A stretch of 64,000 nt of DNA, from positions 248,001-312,000 of the forward strand of contig JBHGBD010000001.1 in NCBI GenBank assembly GCA_041946825.1, read 5' to 3'. The notes beneath the pieces are model-generated. The model was not told the origin of the DNA. It searched no databases and saw only the letters and a list, made by a program, of their open reading frames with translations. Shown one piece after another: positions 34,226 to 42,091 of the stretch. Each line of letters opens with the position of its first letter. Positions within the stretch are counted from its first letter, which is position 1. The position numbers and the translations under genes are program-made. The stretch is from CAZTHM01 sp041946825 (lineage in GTDB: Bacteria > Acidobacteriota > Terriglobia > UBA7540).

Positions 34226-34650
34226 AGAAATCTGGTGAAGAATAGCATTGGGGCGGAGGGAATGGGAGAGGTGGAGGGGGGCGGGCCAAACCGCGACCAC
34301 GGCAGGGAAGGGGGCGGACCTTTCCACCTGGCGGGGAAAGGCTCCAAATCCGGATTTGCCTATAACCTCGAAAATCGAGAAGCTGATAAGTCGTTCAGGA
34401 TCAATGCGGGAATACGCCGAATTGGCAGGCCAAGCTGATAAGTCATTTAGAATCAACAAGCGTAAAGAAATTCTTCGAAGCTGATTAGTCATTTGTTTTG
34501 TATAATATATCAGCTTTCACTCTTCGGAAGTGCCAGTTAAGCACCGGAAGAAGCGGGCAAGCTCCTTACACTAGACGGTGAAGAGTCCGACGGATGTCGG
34601 AAAGGACAGGCGCCGACAGGCGGGCTGCCGACCTGAGAAAGGCTAGCAAT
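34226..34650 (+). other. Structured 5' leader of gatB
   Basis: No gene is seen in this stretch. It contains the triple repeat above, a TATAAT at 34501-34506 that could be a second promoter, and a leader with potential hairpins, for example CCGAC/GTCGG around 34589-34602. It does not match a T-box or another leader class that I recognise. Confidence 0.4.
34380..34490. repeat. Three direct repeats upstream of gatB
   Basis: AAGCTGATAAGTC at 34380-34392 and 34432-34444, and AAGCTGATTAGTC at 34478-34490, spaced 52 and 46 bases. Copies 1 and 2 continue alike (about 25 bases in all). The inner TGATAAGTCA is partly palindromic (TGA-N4-TCA), so operator sites are possible. Confidence 0.7.
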
Positions 34651-36117
34651 ATGGCAACCACAGCAGCGGAGGTGCGGACGAAATACGAGCCGGTCATCGG
34701 TCTCGAAGTGCACGTTCAGCTTCTGACGGCTTCGAAGATTTTCTGTGCGTGCTCGACGCGCTTTGGGGATCCGCCCAACTCCAACACGTGCCCCGTGTGC
34801 CTGGGGCTGCCGGGCGCGCTGCCGGTGCTCAATCGCGAGGCGGTGACGATGGCCATGAAGGCGGCGATGGCGCTGAATTGCGCCATCAACCCGCGCTCGC
34901 GCTTCGCCCGAAAGAACTACTTCTATCCCGACCTTCCCAAGGGTTATCAGATCTCGCAGTTCGACGAACCGCTTTCAGAAAACGGTTGGATCGACATTGA
35001 GTTGAATGGCACGCGCAGGCGCATTGGCATCACGCGCGTTCATCTGGAAGAGGACGCGGGCAAGTCGCTGCACGAGGGCTTTCCCGATTCCGAAACCAAA
35101 TCGTATATCGACCTCAACCGTACGGGCGTCCCGCTCATCGAGATCGTCAGCGAGCCCGACTTGCGTTCGCCCGAGGAGGCCTATGACTACCTGACACGGC
35201 TGAAGACTTTGATGCTCTATCTCGAGGTCTCCGATTGCAACATGGAGGAAGGCAGCCTGCGCGTGGACGCCAATGTCAGCGTGCGCCGCGCCGGGGCGAG
35301 CGAATTCGGGACCAAAACCGAGGTCAAGAATCTGAACTCTTTCCGGTTTCTGCAGAAAGCCCTCGCCTATGAAGTTGACCGCCAGATTGAGATTCTTGAG
35401 AGTGGCGGCGCGATCGCGCAGGAGACGCGCCTCTACGACAGCCAGGCGGGGCGCACCTACGGAATGCGGTCGAAGGAATACGCGCACGACTATCGCTACT
35501 TTCCCGAGCCTGATTTGCTGCCGTTGATCATCACCGACGAATGGAAGGAGGAAGTCCGCCGCTCGCTCCCGGAACTGCCGGAGGCGCGCAAGGGGCGTTT
35601 TGTGCGGGACTACGCGTTGCCGGATCACGACGCCAGCCAGCTTACATCCTCGAAGTTGCTGGCCAATTACTTCGAGGAGGTGGCGAAGGTGAGCGGCGAG
35701 CCGAAACTGGCCGCGAATTGGGTTCTGAGCGAACTCCTCTATCTGCTCAAGGAGACGAACAAAGAGGTCGAGCAATCGCCCGTTTCAGCGCGACACCTGG
35801 CGGGATTGATTTCCCTCGTCAGCAACGGAACTGTCTCCGGGAAGATGGGGAAGGACATTCTCGCGGAGATGTTTGCCACGGGCAAGGACGCGCGCGAGGT
35901 GATGGCGTCGAAAGGACTCGAGCAGATCAACGACGCCGAGAAAATCGCCGCCGTGGTTCGCGAAATCATGGCATCCAACCCGAAGCAGGTGGAGCAGTAC
36001 CGCAAGGGCAAAACGGCGACGCTCGGCTGGTTCGTCGGGCAGGTGATGAAGGCCACGCGCGGTCAGGCCAACCCGCAATTGGTCCAGGATGTTCTCAAGC
36101 GAGAGTTAGGTCAGTAG
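34651..36117 (+). CDS. gatB: Aspartyl/glutamyl-tRNA(Asn/Gln) amidotransferase subunit B
   Basis: 488 residues from the ATG at 34651. GatB phosphorylates and helps amidate misacylated Glu-tRNA(Gln) or Asp-tRNA(Asn) with GatA and GatC, which are not in the window. The family motifs are present: EPVIGLEVHVQLLT, CPVCLGLPGALPVLN with its zinc cysteines, KNYFYPDLPKGYQISQFD, IGITRVHLEEDAGKSLH, DLNRTGVPLIEIVSEPDL and the helical YqeY-like tail with GQVMKATRGQANPQLV. The unusually long leader suggests regulation. Confidence 0.98.
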   Translation: MATTAAEVRTKYEPVIGLEVHVQLLTASKIFCACSTRFGDPPNSNTCPVCLGLPGALPVLNREAVTMAMKAAMALNCAINPRSRFARKNYFYPDLPKGYQISQFDEPLSENGWIDIELNGTRRRIGITRVHLEEDAGKSLHEGFPDSETKSYIDLNRTGVPLIEIVSEPDLRSPEEAYDYLTRLKTLMLYLEVSDCNMEEGSLRVDANVSVRRAGASEFGTKTEVKNLNSFRFLQKALAYEVDRQIEILESGGAIAQETRLYDSQAGRTYGMRSKEYAHDYRYFPEPDLLPLIITDEWKEEVRRSLPELPEARKGRFVRDYALPDHDASQLTSSKLLANYFEEVAKVSGEPKLAANWVLSELLYLLKETNKEVEQSPVSARHLAGLISLVSNGTVSGKMGKDILAEMFATGKDAREVMASKGLEQINDAEKIAAVVREIMASNPKQVEQYRKGKTATLGWFVGQVMKATRGQANPQLVQDVLKRELGQ

Positions 36118-36138
36118 GATTATGGACAGGAGGAACAA

Positions 36139-36597
36139 ATGCTGAATGTGGGAGACAAAGCCCCGGATTTCACGCTGCCCTCGCAGACCGGCGCAGACGT
36201 GAGTCTGAAGGATTTCAAGGGAAAGACCCTGGTCCTGTATTTCTTCCCCAAGGCCGACACTCCTGGCTGAACCAGCGAGGCGAACCAGTTCCGTGACGCC
36301 AAAAAAGAACTGGACAAGATGAAGGTTCAGGTTTTGGGGATGAGTGGCGATTCGGTCGAAGCGCTGAAAAAGTTTCACGACAAGTATAAGCTGAATTTCA
36401 CGCTCGCCGGCGATATCTCCCACAAGACTCTCGAAGCCTATGGCATCTGGCAGGAGAAGCTGATGTACGGTCAAAAGAAGATGGGGATCGTGCGCAGCAC
36501 TTATATCATCGACCCAGCGGGAAAGGTTAAGCACGTCTTTCCCAAGGTGAAAGCCGATGGCCACATCCACGAAGTGCTCGCCGCGCTGAAGTCCTGA
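36139..36597 (+). CDS. Selenocysteine peroxiredoxin (UGA at the catalytic position)
   Basis: Read through one TGA (36268-36270) this frame gives a complete 152-residue AhpC/TSA-type (BCP/Prx) peroxiredoxin. The start ATG has AGGAGG five bases upstream. Before the TGA: APDFTLPSQTGADVSL, LVLYFFPKADTPG; the TGA is codon 44, where the peroxidatic Cys of the PxxxTxxC motif sits (P37, T41, U44); after it: TSEANQFRD and RSTYIIDPAGKVKHVF. The reading frame is otherwise intact and contains no cysteine, so U44 would be the only redox residue and there is no resolving cysteine at the usual place (EAN, not EAC). Possible bacterial SECIS: weak hairpin at 36279-36300. Selenoprotein status is an inference from the exact placement; a sequence error or nonsense mutation is the alternative. 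It follows gatB by 21 bases. A caller that stops at TGA would report only a fragment from 36319. Confidence 0.82.
36279..36300 (+). promoter_or_regulatory. Candidate SECIS hairpin after the in-frame UGA
   Basis: GGCG (36279-36282) can pair with CGCC (36297-36300), and GAA (36282-36284) with TTC (36289-36291) over loop CCAG, placing the loop 15-18 bases after the UGA, the usual range for bacterial SECIS loops. The stem is short, so this is weak evidence on its own. Confidence 0.3.
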
Positions 36598-36607
36598 CGG
36601 AGTGCGA

Positions 36608-38476
36608 ATGCGAAACCGAAGATTCCGAGGACCGGCCGTCGCCTGCGTTGCAATGGTCGGCCTGCTGTTTTCTCTGGCGTTTGTTTCTGCCCAGACCTCC
36701 CAGGGCGTCGCGCCAAGCTTCCAGAAGATTCGGGCGATGATCCCCATGCGCGACGGGGTCCGGCTGAACACGGAAATCTACATTCCCGAGGTCGCGAGCG
36801 AGCGCCTGCCATTCCTGATCACGCGCACTCCCTACGGTCTCGGGCACGACGAGCAAGGCCTTCACTCGTCTCTGCGGTCCAGTTACAAGGAACTCGCGGA
36901 GGAAGGTTTCATCTTCGTGTTCCAGGACATTCGCGGACGCTACGAGTCCGAAGGGCAGTTCGTGATGCTGCGCACGCCGCGCGATAAGCGTGATTCAAAC
37001 GCGATCGACGAGGGCACCGACACCTACGACACCATTGAGTGGTTGCTGAAGAACGTTCCGCGCCATAACGGCCGAGCGGGAATCCTGGGGATTTCTTACG
37101 GCGGGTGGCTGACGGTGATGGCGACGCTCGATCCCCATCCGGCGCTCAAAGCGGCGTCGGAACAGGCTTCGCCCGCTGACATGTACCTTGGCGACGATTT
37201 CCATCACAACGGCGCGTTCCGGCTCAGTTACGGATTCGAGTACGCCTCCCGCATGGAGACTTCGAAAATCAATTTCTCGTTCGACTTCGACCGCTTCGAC
37301 ACTTTCGAGTGGTATCTGAACCTGGGCCCGCTGTCGAACGCTAACACGCAGTACTTCCAGGGGCGCCTTCCCACGTGGAATGCCTTTGTGGAACATCCTG
37401 ACTACGATGAGTATTGGCAGAAGCAAGCTGTCACGCCGTATCTCAGGCAAGTGACGGTCCCGAATCTGAATGTCGCGGGATGGTGGGACCAGGAGGATTT
37501 CTACGGCCCCCTCAAAATCTACGAGACCCTGGAAGCGAGAGACGACAAGCATCTGAACTTCTTTGTCGCGGGGCCCTGGAATCACGGCGGCTGGTCGCGC
37601 GGCGAAGGGCGGTCGCTGGGGAATATCGATTTCGACAGCGATACTGCCAGGTATTTCCGCGAGAAGCTCCAGGCACCATGGTTTGCCTACTGGCTGAAGG
37701 ACAAGGGGAGCCTGCCGCTGAACGAAGCCGTCACCTTTCAGACCGGCTCGAATAGGTGGGAATCGTACGATAAGTGGCCGCCGCGCGGGACTGAGAAACG
37801 CAACCTGTATTTCCACGCGAACGGCGGGCTCTCATTTGATGCGCCGAAACGATCGGCCGATGACGAATTTGACAGCTACATTTCCGACCCCGCGCATCCC
37901 GTTCCTTACCGGCGCCGCCCGATTGAGCCCACATACCCCGGGCCCGGGTGGCCGGCGTGGCTGGTGGAAGACCAGCGATTTGTTCACTTGCGGCCGGACG
38001 CCGCCACATGGGAGAGCGAGCCGCTGCAGCAGGACCTGATCGCCTCGGGCGACATCGTCGCGCACCTCTTTGCCTCGACCTCGGGCAGCGACAGCGATTG
38101 GATTGTGAAGCTTATTGATGTTTATCCGGAGAGCTATCCCAAGAAACCGGCGATGGGCGGATATCAATTGATGATCGCCAGCGAAGTTTTCCGCGCGCGC
38201 TACCGCAACAGTTTCGAGAAGCCGCAGCCGGTAGAGCCCGGCAAGGTGACGGAATACACGATCGACCTGCATGGCAACAATCATGCGTTTCTCAAGGGCC
38301 ACCGAATCATGGTGCAGGTGCAGAGCACGTGGTTCCCGCTGATTGACAGAAACCCGCAAAAATTCGTCCCCAACATCTTCAAGGCCGCGGACGCCGATTA
38401 CCAATCGGCGACGCAGCGCGTGTACCGTTCCGCGACATATCCGTCACACATCGAGCTTCCGGTAAAGCCCGAGTGA
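36608..38476 (+). CDS. Secreted CocE/NonD-family hydrolase
   Basis: 622 residues with a signal peptide (VACVAMVGLLFSLAFVSAQ). Alpha/beta-hydrolase of the cocaine esterase / X-Pro dipeptidyl-peptidase / alpha-amino-acid ester hydrolase group: oxyanion-side RTPYGLG, nucleophile GISYGG (Ser), acid in NVAGWWDQEDF and the base in VAGPWNHGGW, followed by the C-terminal jelly-roll (FASTSGSDSDWIVKLIDVYPE). Its natural ester or amide substrate is unknown. The ATG at 36608 is preferred to the GTG at 36602. It begins 10 bases after the peroxiredoxin. Confidence 0.93.
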   Translation: MRNRRFRGPAVACVAMVGLLFSLAFVSAQTSQGVAPSFQKIRAMIPMRDGVRLNTEIYIPEVASERLPFLITRTPYGLGHDEQGLHSSLRSSYKELAEEGFIFVFQDIRGRYESEGQFVMLRTPRDKRDSNAIDEGTDTYDTIEWLLKNVPRHNGRAGILGISYGGWLTVMATLDPHPALKAASEQASPADMYLGDDFHHNGAFRLSYGFEYASRMETSKINFSFDFDRFDTFEWYLNLGPLSNANTQYFQGRLPTWNAFVEHPDYDEYWQKQAVTPYLRQVTVPNLNVAGWWDQEDFYGPLKIYETLEARDDKHLNFFVAGPWNHGGWSRGEGRSLGNIDFDSDTARYFREKLQAPWFAYWLKDKGSLPLNEAVTFQTGSNRWESYDKWPPRGTEKRNLYFHANGGLSFDAPKRSADDEFDSYISDPAHPVPYRRRPIEPTYPGPGWPAWLVEDQRFVHLRPDAATWESEPLQQDLIASGDIVAHLFASTSGSDSDWIVKLIDVYPESYPKKPAMGGYQLMIASEVFRARYRNSFEKPQPVEPGKVTEYTIDLHGNNHAFLKGHRIMVQVQSTWFPLIDRNPQKFVPNIFKAADADYQSATQRVYRSATYPSHIELPVKPE

Positions 38477-38500
38477 GCGAAGCCCGGACCGCCTGAGACC

Positions 38501-40039
38501 TCACATCAGCAGAGAGGCCAACGACGGGCTGCGCTTGTAGCCGTAGGTGGGGTGGTGACAGTAGAAGACCCGGATGGCGCGCTCGATCAGCGAAGGGATG
38601 TGCACTTTTTCCTGTTCCCAGCCTTTTTCTTCGAGGAGGCTGCTAAGGGGCTTGATCTGCTCCTCGCTTCGGCCCAGGACAAGCTTCTGAAATTGCCAAT
38701 ACGCGTCGTCGCCCATCACAATGACGGTATCCAGGTTGGGGAAGAGTCTGAGTTCTTCGCGAAGATGTTTGACGCAGTAAGCCAGAGCTTTGTCCGGGAT
38801 GCGCGGGGCGGTGCAGTGGCAGCGCAATGCATCCGTAAGCACAAAGCGGCGCCGGAATTCGTCGAAATTCTTCACACCCACCAGATCGAACAAGGCCGTT
38901 ACGAACCGGTTGGAGGATTCGGGGCTGCGGTAGAGGAAATTGACGGCGTGGATGGGCGCGTCACGCCCGATAATGGCGACGCGGACCGCGTTGAGGTCGG
39001 GATAGTCGCGCTTGACGTATTTGCTCAGGAACTCGATGGGGGGGAGGCGGACGGTTGAAACCGCCGCGCAATCACGGCAGTTTTCAATTCGCAGGCGCAG
39101 GATCTCGGTTTCCATCCCGGGGATACGCGCCTGGGCGGGAGCGACGCCTCGTGCCGCGAGCGCCAGTTGAATCAGCATCTCGGGACTTACTCCCGGCGGA
39201 CCCAGGACCATGTTGTCAATCAAGCGTGTCGAGCCGACGCGCGCCGCCACCAGGGCAACGGACCCGGCCGTGACTCTCTCGACGGGCTCGAGTTCGATGG
39301 GATCGACGATCGTGACATACTCAAGCCGCGCGCGTGGCTGGGCGGAAAACACCGCGCGCATTTCCGCGAGCAGCGCCGCGGCGTCGCTTTGGCCTGAGTG
39401 GACAAGCTCTTCGACGCGACGCAGGCTGCGATAGAGGACCGTCGCGGCCTGCCGCTCCTCGGCACTCAGATAGACGTTGCGCGAGCTCTTTGCCAGCCCG
39501 TCGGGTTCGCGAACGATGGGGCAGATGACCAGCCGGGTCTCAAGATTCAGGTCCTCGATGACGCGCCGAATGACGTGCGCCTGCTGAAAATCCTTCTGCC
39601 CGAAATAGGCGATATCCGGCCTCACAATATTGAGGAGCTTGAGAACCACGGTGGCGACCCCGCGAAAGTGGCCGGGACGCGAGGCGCCTTCGAAAGGGCT
39701 CGCTGCTTCCCCCGGCTCGACGTACGTCTCGAACATCGTCGGGTACATCGCAGAGGTGTCAGGCGCAAAGACTGCGTCGATCTTGAACGGGCGGAGCGCC
39801 TCAAGATCGCGATCCAGATTACGCGGGTAGCGAGCGAGATCTTCCGACGGCCCGAATTGAGTGGGGTTGACGAAGATCGAGACGACCACGGCATCACACT
39901 GCCGCTTGGCCTGTCTCACCAGACTCAAGTGGCCTTCGTGCAATGAGCCCATGGTCGGAACGAGGCCCACCGACCGGCCGGCGGCGCGCGCTTGCTGCGA
40001 GAAGGCTCGCATGTCCCCGATGGAGGCAATCAGACGCAT
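38501..40039 (-). CDS. panC: PanC fused to a C-terminal uracil-DNA-glycosylase-like domain
   Basis: 512 residues. Residues 1 to about 285 are pantoate-beta-alanine ligase: VGLVPTMGSLHEGHLSLV (HxGH at 34-37), FVNPTQFGPSEDLARYPR, FGQKDFQQAHVIRR, SSRNVYLSAEER. It condenses pantoate and beta-alanine to pantothenate. The family normally ends there; here about 225 residues follow with the layout of a family-4 uracil-DNA glycosylase: C321/C324, VAIIGRDAP (motif A place), TDALRCHCTAPRIPDKALAYC (C407 or C409, and C422), VIVMGDDAYWQF and HHPTYG (motif B, about 495-500). The four cysteines match the Fe-S ligands of that family. The gene has one continuous frame, so it is a genuine fusion, not a frameshift. 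It follows panB. Confidence 0.9.
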   Translation of the reverse strand: MRLIASIGDMRAFSQQARAAGRSVGLVPTMGSLHEGHLSLVRQAKRQCDAVVVSIFVNPTQFGPSEDLARYPRNLDRDLEALRPFKIDAVFAPDTSAMYPTMFETYVEPGEAASPFEGASRPGHFRGVATVVLKLLNIVRPDIAYFGQKDFQQAHVIRRVIEDLNLETRLVICPIVREPDGLAKSSRNVYLSAEERQAATVLYRSLRRVEELVHSGQSDAAALLAEMRAVFSAQPRARLEYVTIVDPIELEPVERVTAGSVALVAARVGSTRLIDNMVLGPPGVSPEMLIQLALAARGVAPAQARIPGMETEILRLRIENCRDCAAVSTVRLPPIEFLSKYVKRDYPDLNAVRVAIIGRDAPIHAVNFLYRSPESSNRFVTALFDLVGVKNFDEFRRRFVLTDALRCHCTAPRIPDKALAYCVKHLREELRLFPNLDTVIVMGDDAYWQFQKLVLGRSEEQIKPLSSLLEEKGWEQEKVHIPSLIERAIRVFYCHHPTYGYKRSPSLASLLM

Positions 40040-40040
40040 C

Positions 40041-40068
40041 GTGAAGCATGAAGTGTGCAGGATGATGG
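40041..40068. repeat. Heptamer array before panC (4 units)
   Basis: GTGAAGC, ATGAAGT, GTGCAGG, ATGATGG, one base before the panC start (40039). On the gene strand it is pyrimidine-rich, the orientation typical upstream of starts here. Confidence 0.65.
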
Positions 40069-40131
40069 CCGTACTGTAAAGTAAAAGGTCGTACTTGTCC
40101 GAACGGGAGGGATTACGTTTTCACAAGAGCA

Positions 40132-40166
40132 AGTTCAATCCTTCAGACTTCATCCTTCGCACTTCT
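40132..40166. repeat. Heptamer array over the panB stop (5 units)
   Basis: AGTTCAA, TCCTTCA, GACTTCA, TCCTTCG, CACTTCT; it covers the panB stop codon (40143-40145). It is the partner in inverted orientation of 40041-40068. Confidence 0.7.
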
Positions 40167-41030
40167 TTGAGTCGCCCACTTTTCAAATTGCCCGCGCAGG
40201 CTGGCAGACCAATGATAGGACTCTGCGTCGCCGGGGTAGTCGCCCTCGCGAACGTCAACGCGGAATCGCGTGAAGGCATCACGCAGCGTCGTCGTAAGGT
40301 CTGCATAGGCGCGGACGAATTTGGCCTTCGGCTGCATGCTGAATCCGAGAAGGTCGTGCACTACCAGCACTTGTCCGTCGCAATCGGGTCCTGCGCCGAT
40401 GCCAATCGTGGGAATTCGCAGGCGCGCGGTGATCATCGCAGCCAGCTCGCGTGGCATGCCCTCGAGGACCAGGGCGAACGCGCCCGCGTCCTCCACGGCC
40501 TGGGCGTCCGCCAGGATATCCGTCGCCGACTCGAGCGTCTTTCCCTGTACGTGGTATCCGCCCAGGCTGTGCACCGATTGAGGCGTCAGGCCGATGTGGC
40601 CCATCACGGGAATCTCCGCGTCCGCCAGGCGGCGGATGAGCGCCGCGCGCTTCCGTCCGCCCTCGACTTTGACTGCCTCCGCGCCGCCTTCTTTCAGGCA
40701 GCGAATGCCGGCGCGCAGTGCTTCGTCAACGCCCTGATGATACGTCCCGTAAGGCAGGTCGACGATGAGCAGGGCGCGGTGCGTCCCGCGGCGCACGGCG
40801 CGCAGATGATGAAGCATCTCGTCGAGGGTGACGGGAATCGTCGAATCGTAACCCAGCACGACCTGGGCCAGAGAGTCGCCGACAAGAATCATGTCGATGC
40901 CTGCCTCGTCCACCAGCCGCGCGGTCGGGTAGTCGTATGCCGTCAAGCAAGTAATCTTCTCCCCCCGTAGCTTCCTTTCCAGAATAATGGGGACAGTGAT
41001 CTTGCTCACGGCCTCGGGATTCGGGTCCAT
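40143..41030 (-). CDS. panB: 3-methyl-2-oxobutanoate hydroxymethyltransferase PanB
   Basis: 295 residues from the ATG at 41030; a longer frame at 41093 has no support. PanB adds a hydroxymethyl group from methylene-THF to alpha-ketoisovalerate, the first step to pantothenate and CoA. Motifs: KITCLTAYDYPTARLVDEAGIDMILVGDSLAQVVLGYDST, GIRCLKEGGAEAVKVEGG, GHIGLTPQSVHSLGGY and TIGIGAGPDCDGQVLVVHDLLG. The final residues KDEV are encoded by a heptamer array. panC lies 104 bases downstream. The gene is part of the long minus-strand run ending in panC. Confidence 0.97.
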   Translation of the reverse strand: MDPNPEAVSKITVPIILERKLRGEKITCLTAYDYPTARLVDEAGIDMILVGDSLAQVVLGYDSTIPVTLDEMLHHLRAVRRGTHRALLIVDLPYGTYHQGVDEALRAGIRCLKEGGAEAVKVEGGRKRAALIRRLADAEIPVMGHIGLTPQSVHSLGGYHVQGKTLESATDILADAQAVEDAGAFALVLEGMPRELAAMITARLRIPTIGIGAGPDCDGQVLVVHDLLGFSMQPKAKFVRAYADLTTTLRDAFTRFRVDVREGDYPGDAESYHWSASLRGQFEKWATQRSAKDEV

Positions 41031-41148
41031 GGCGGCTCCTTCGTCAAGAATTAAGAGTTGAGGGCAGAAGAACAGGAGCGCGACCGCCCACAAGCCTCCA
41101 ACTCCGGAATTCCAGATTTCAGATCAAAAATTCCAAATCCAAAATTAA

Positions 41149-41241
41149 AGACCCTCTCTGTCGCAGGAGTCTCACCGGCGCTCGTGGCGCGAGTGCCCGG
41201 GGACCCGAGTGGGCCTCCACTGGCCTGGACAGAGAGGGTCT
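41149..41241. repeat. Inverted-repeat element between panB and the dNK gene
   Basis: AGACCCTCTCTGTC (41149-41162) and GACAGAGAGGGTCT (41228-41241) are perfect 14-base inverted repeats separated by 65 GC-rich bases with further inner pairing (GGCGC...GCGCC-like). The gap between panB and the dNK gene (279 bases) holds no gene; the left part (41100-41147) has further 7-base-like AT-rich repeats. Confidence 0.6.
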
Positions 41242-41309
41242 GAACTTATCCGCTTCCGGTTCGTGCCGTCGGCAGCTCGCCGTTCCGGCAGTGAACCCTA
41301 TCACCCGTC

Positions 41310-41975
41310 TCAGTCCGCCGCGGCGGATCCAAGCGGCAAGAAATATTGCGTTCCCTTCACGGGGCGGCTCAGCCGCTGCAACAGCTCCTGCAGGTCTTCG
41401 TTCCGGTCGACGAAGTCGATCTCGGACGTTTCAATCACCAGCAGGTCGCTGGACCGGTAATGGAAGAAGAAGTGCTCGTAAGCCTTCACAACTTCTTCCA
41501 GATACTCGTCGGAGATGTGATGCTCGCTGGGGACGTTCTTCTTCGCGATGCGCTTCCTCAGCGTCTCCGGCTTCGCTTGCAAGTATATCACTAAATCGGG
41601 GAGCGGAACCTGCTCGGCAAAGTGCTCGTAGTAGCGATTGTAGAGCGGAAGCTCCGCATCGCCCAGGTTGAGATAAGCGAAAATCTTGTCCTTCTCAAAG
41701 AGGTAGTCGGCGACCACGACACGCCTCGGATTGGCCGCCAGATCCAGAGCGCGTAACTGCTCGAAGCGTTGCAACAGGAAGTGGAGCTGCGCCTGAAATG
41801 CCGCTCCGGGCTTTTCCTGGTAAAAGTTGTCGAGGAAGGGGTTGTCCTCGATATCGCGCAGCCGAGTGGCGTTCAGGCGATCAGCGAGAATGTCCGCCAG
41901 GCTGGTCTTTCCGACGCGGATCGGCCCCTCAATGGCGATAAAACGAGGCGGGTCGAACCGGGGCAAGTTGGCCAT
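41310..41975 (-). CDS. Deoxynucleoside kinase family protein
   Basis: 221 residues of the dCK/dGK-like family: P-loop FIAIEGPIRVGKTSLADILAD, ED/ND region FLDNFYQEKPGAAFQAQLHFL, VVVADYLFEKDKIFAYLNL (DRY-like base site) and LPDLVIYLQAKPETLRKRIAKK (lid and arginines). It phosphorylates deoxynucleosides for salvage; whether dA, dG or dC is preferred is not clear. Upstream it has a heptamer array and downstream folK. Confidence 0.92.
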   Translation of the reverse strand: MANLPRFDPPRFIAIEGPIRVGKTSLADILADRLNATRLRDIEDNPFLDNFYQEKPGAAFQAQLHFLLQRFEQLRALDLAANPRRVVVADYLFEKDKIFAYLNLGDAELPLYNRYYEHFAEQVPLPDLVIYLQAKPETLRKRIAKKNVPSEHHISDEYLEEVVKAYEHFFFHYRSSDLLVIETSEIDFVDRNEDLQELLQRLSRPVKGTQYFLPLGSAAAD

Positions 41976-42005
41976 TTCTCGTCTTGAGCAATCTGATTTC
42001 AGAAT

Positions 42006-42091
42006 GGTGAATAGTGAATGGTGAATTGAAGGGCCCGGCTCAAGACTGGCTCGTCCTTCGGCAATTCACTATTCACCATTCCGACTTCAGT
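42006..42091. repeat. Inverted pair of heptamer arrays between folK and the dNK gene
   Basis: 42006-42026 (GGTGAAT, AGTGAAT, GGTGAAT) and 42064-42091 (ATTCACT, ATTCACC, ATTCCGA, CTTCAGT). They are complementary, and the second covers the folK stop (42073-42075). The spacer is about 37 bases. Confidence 0.85.

Noticed and set aside
36319..36597. A separate 92-residue gene inside the peroxiredoxin.
   Set aside because: It is only the part of the peroxiredoxin after the internal TGA; it lacks the N-terminal half and active site and has no ribosome binding site.
36139..36597. Peroxiredoxin as a pseudogene by nonsense mutation.
   Set aside because: The only change is at the catalytic codon, the rest is intact and the protein lacks other cysteines. 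Kept open as the main alternative, but less likely than recoding.
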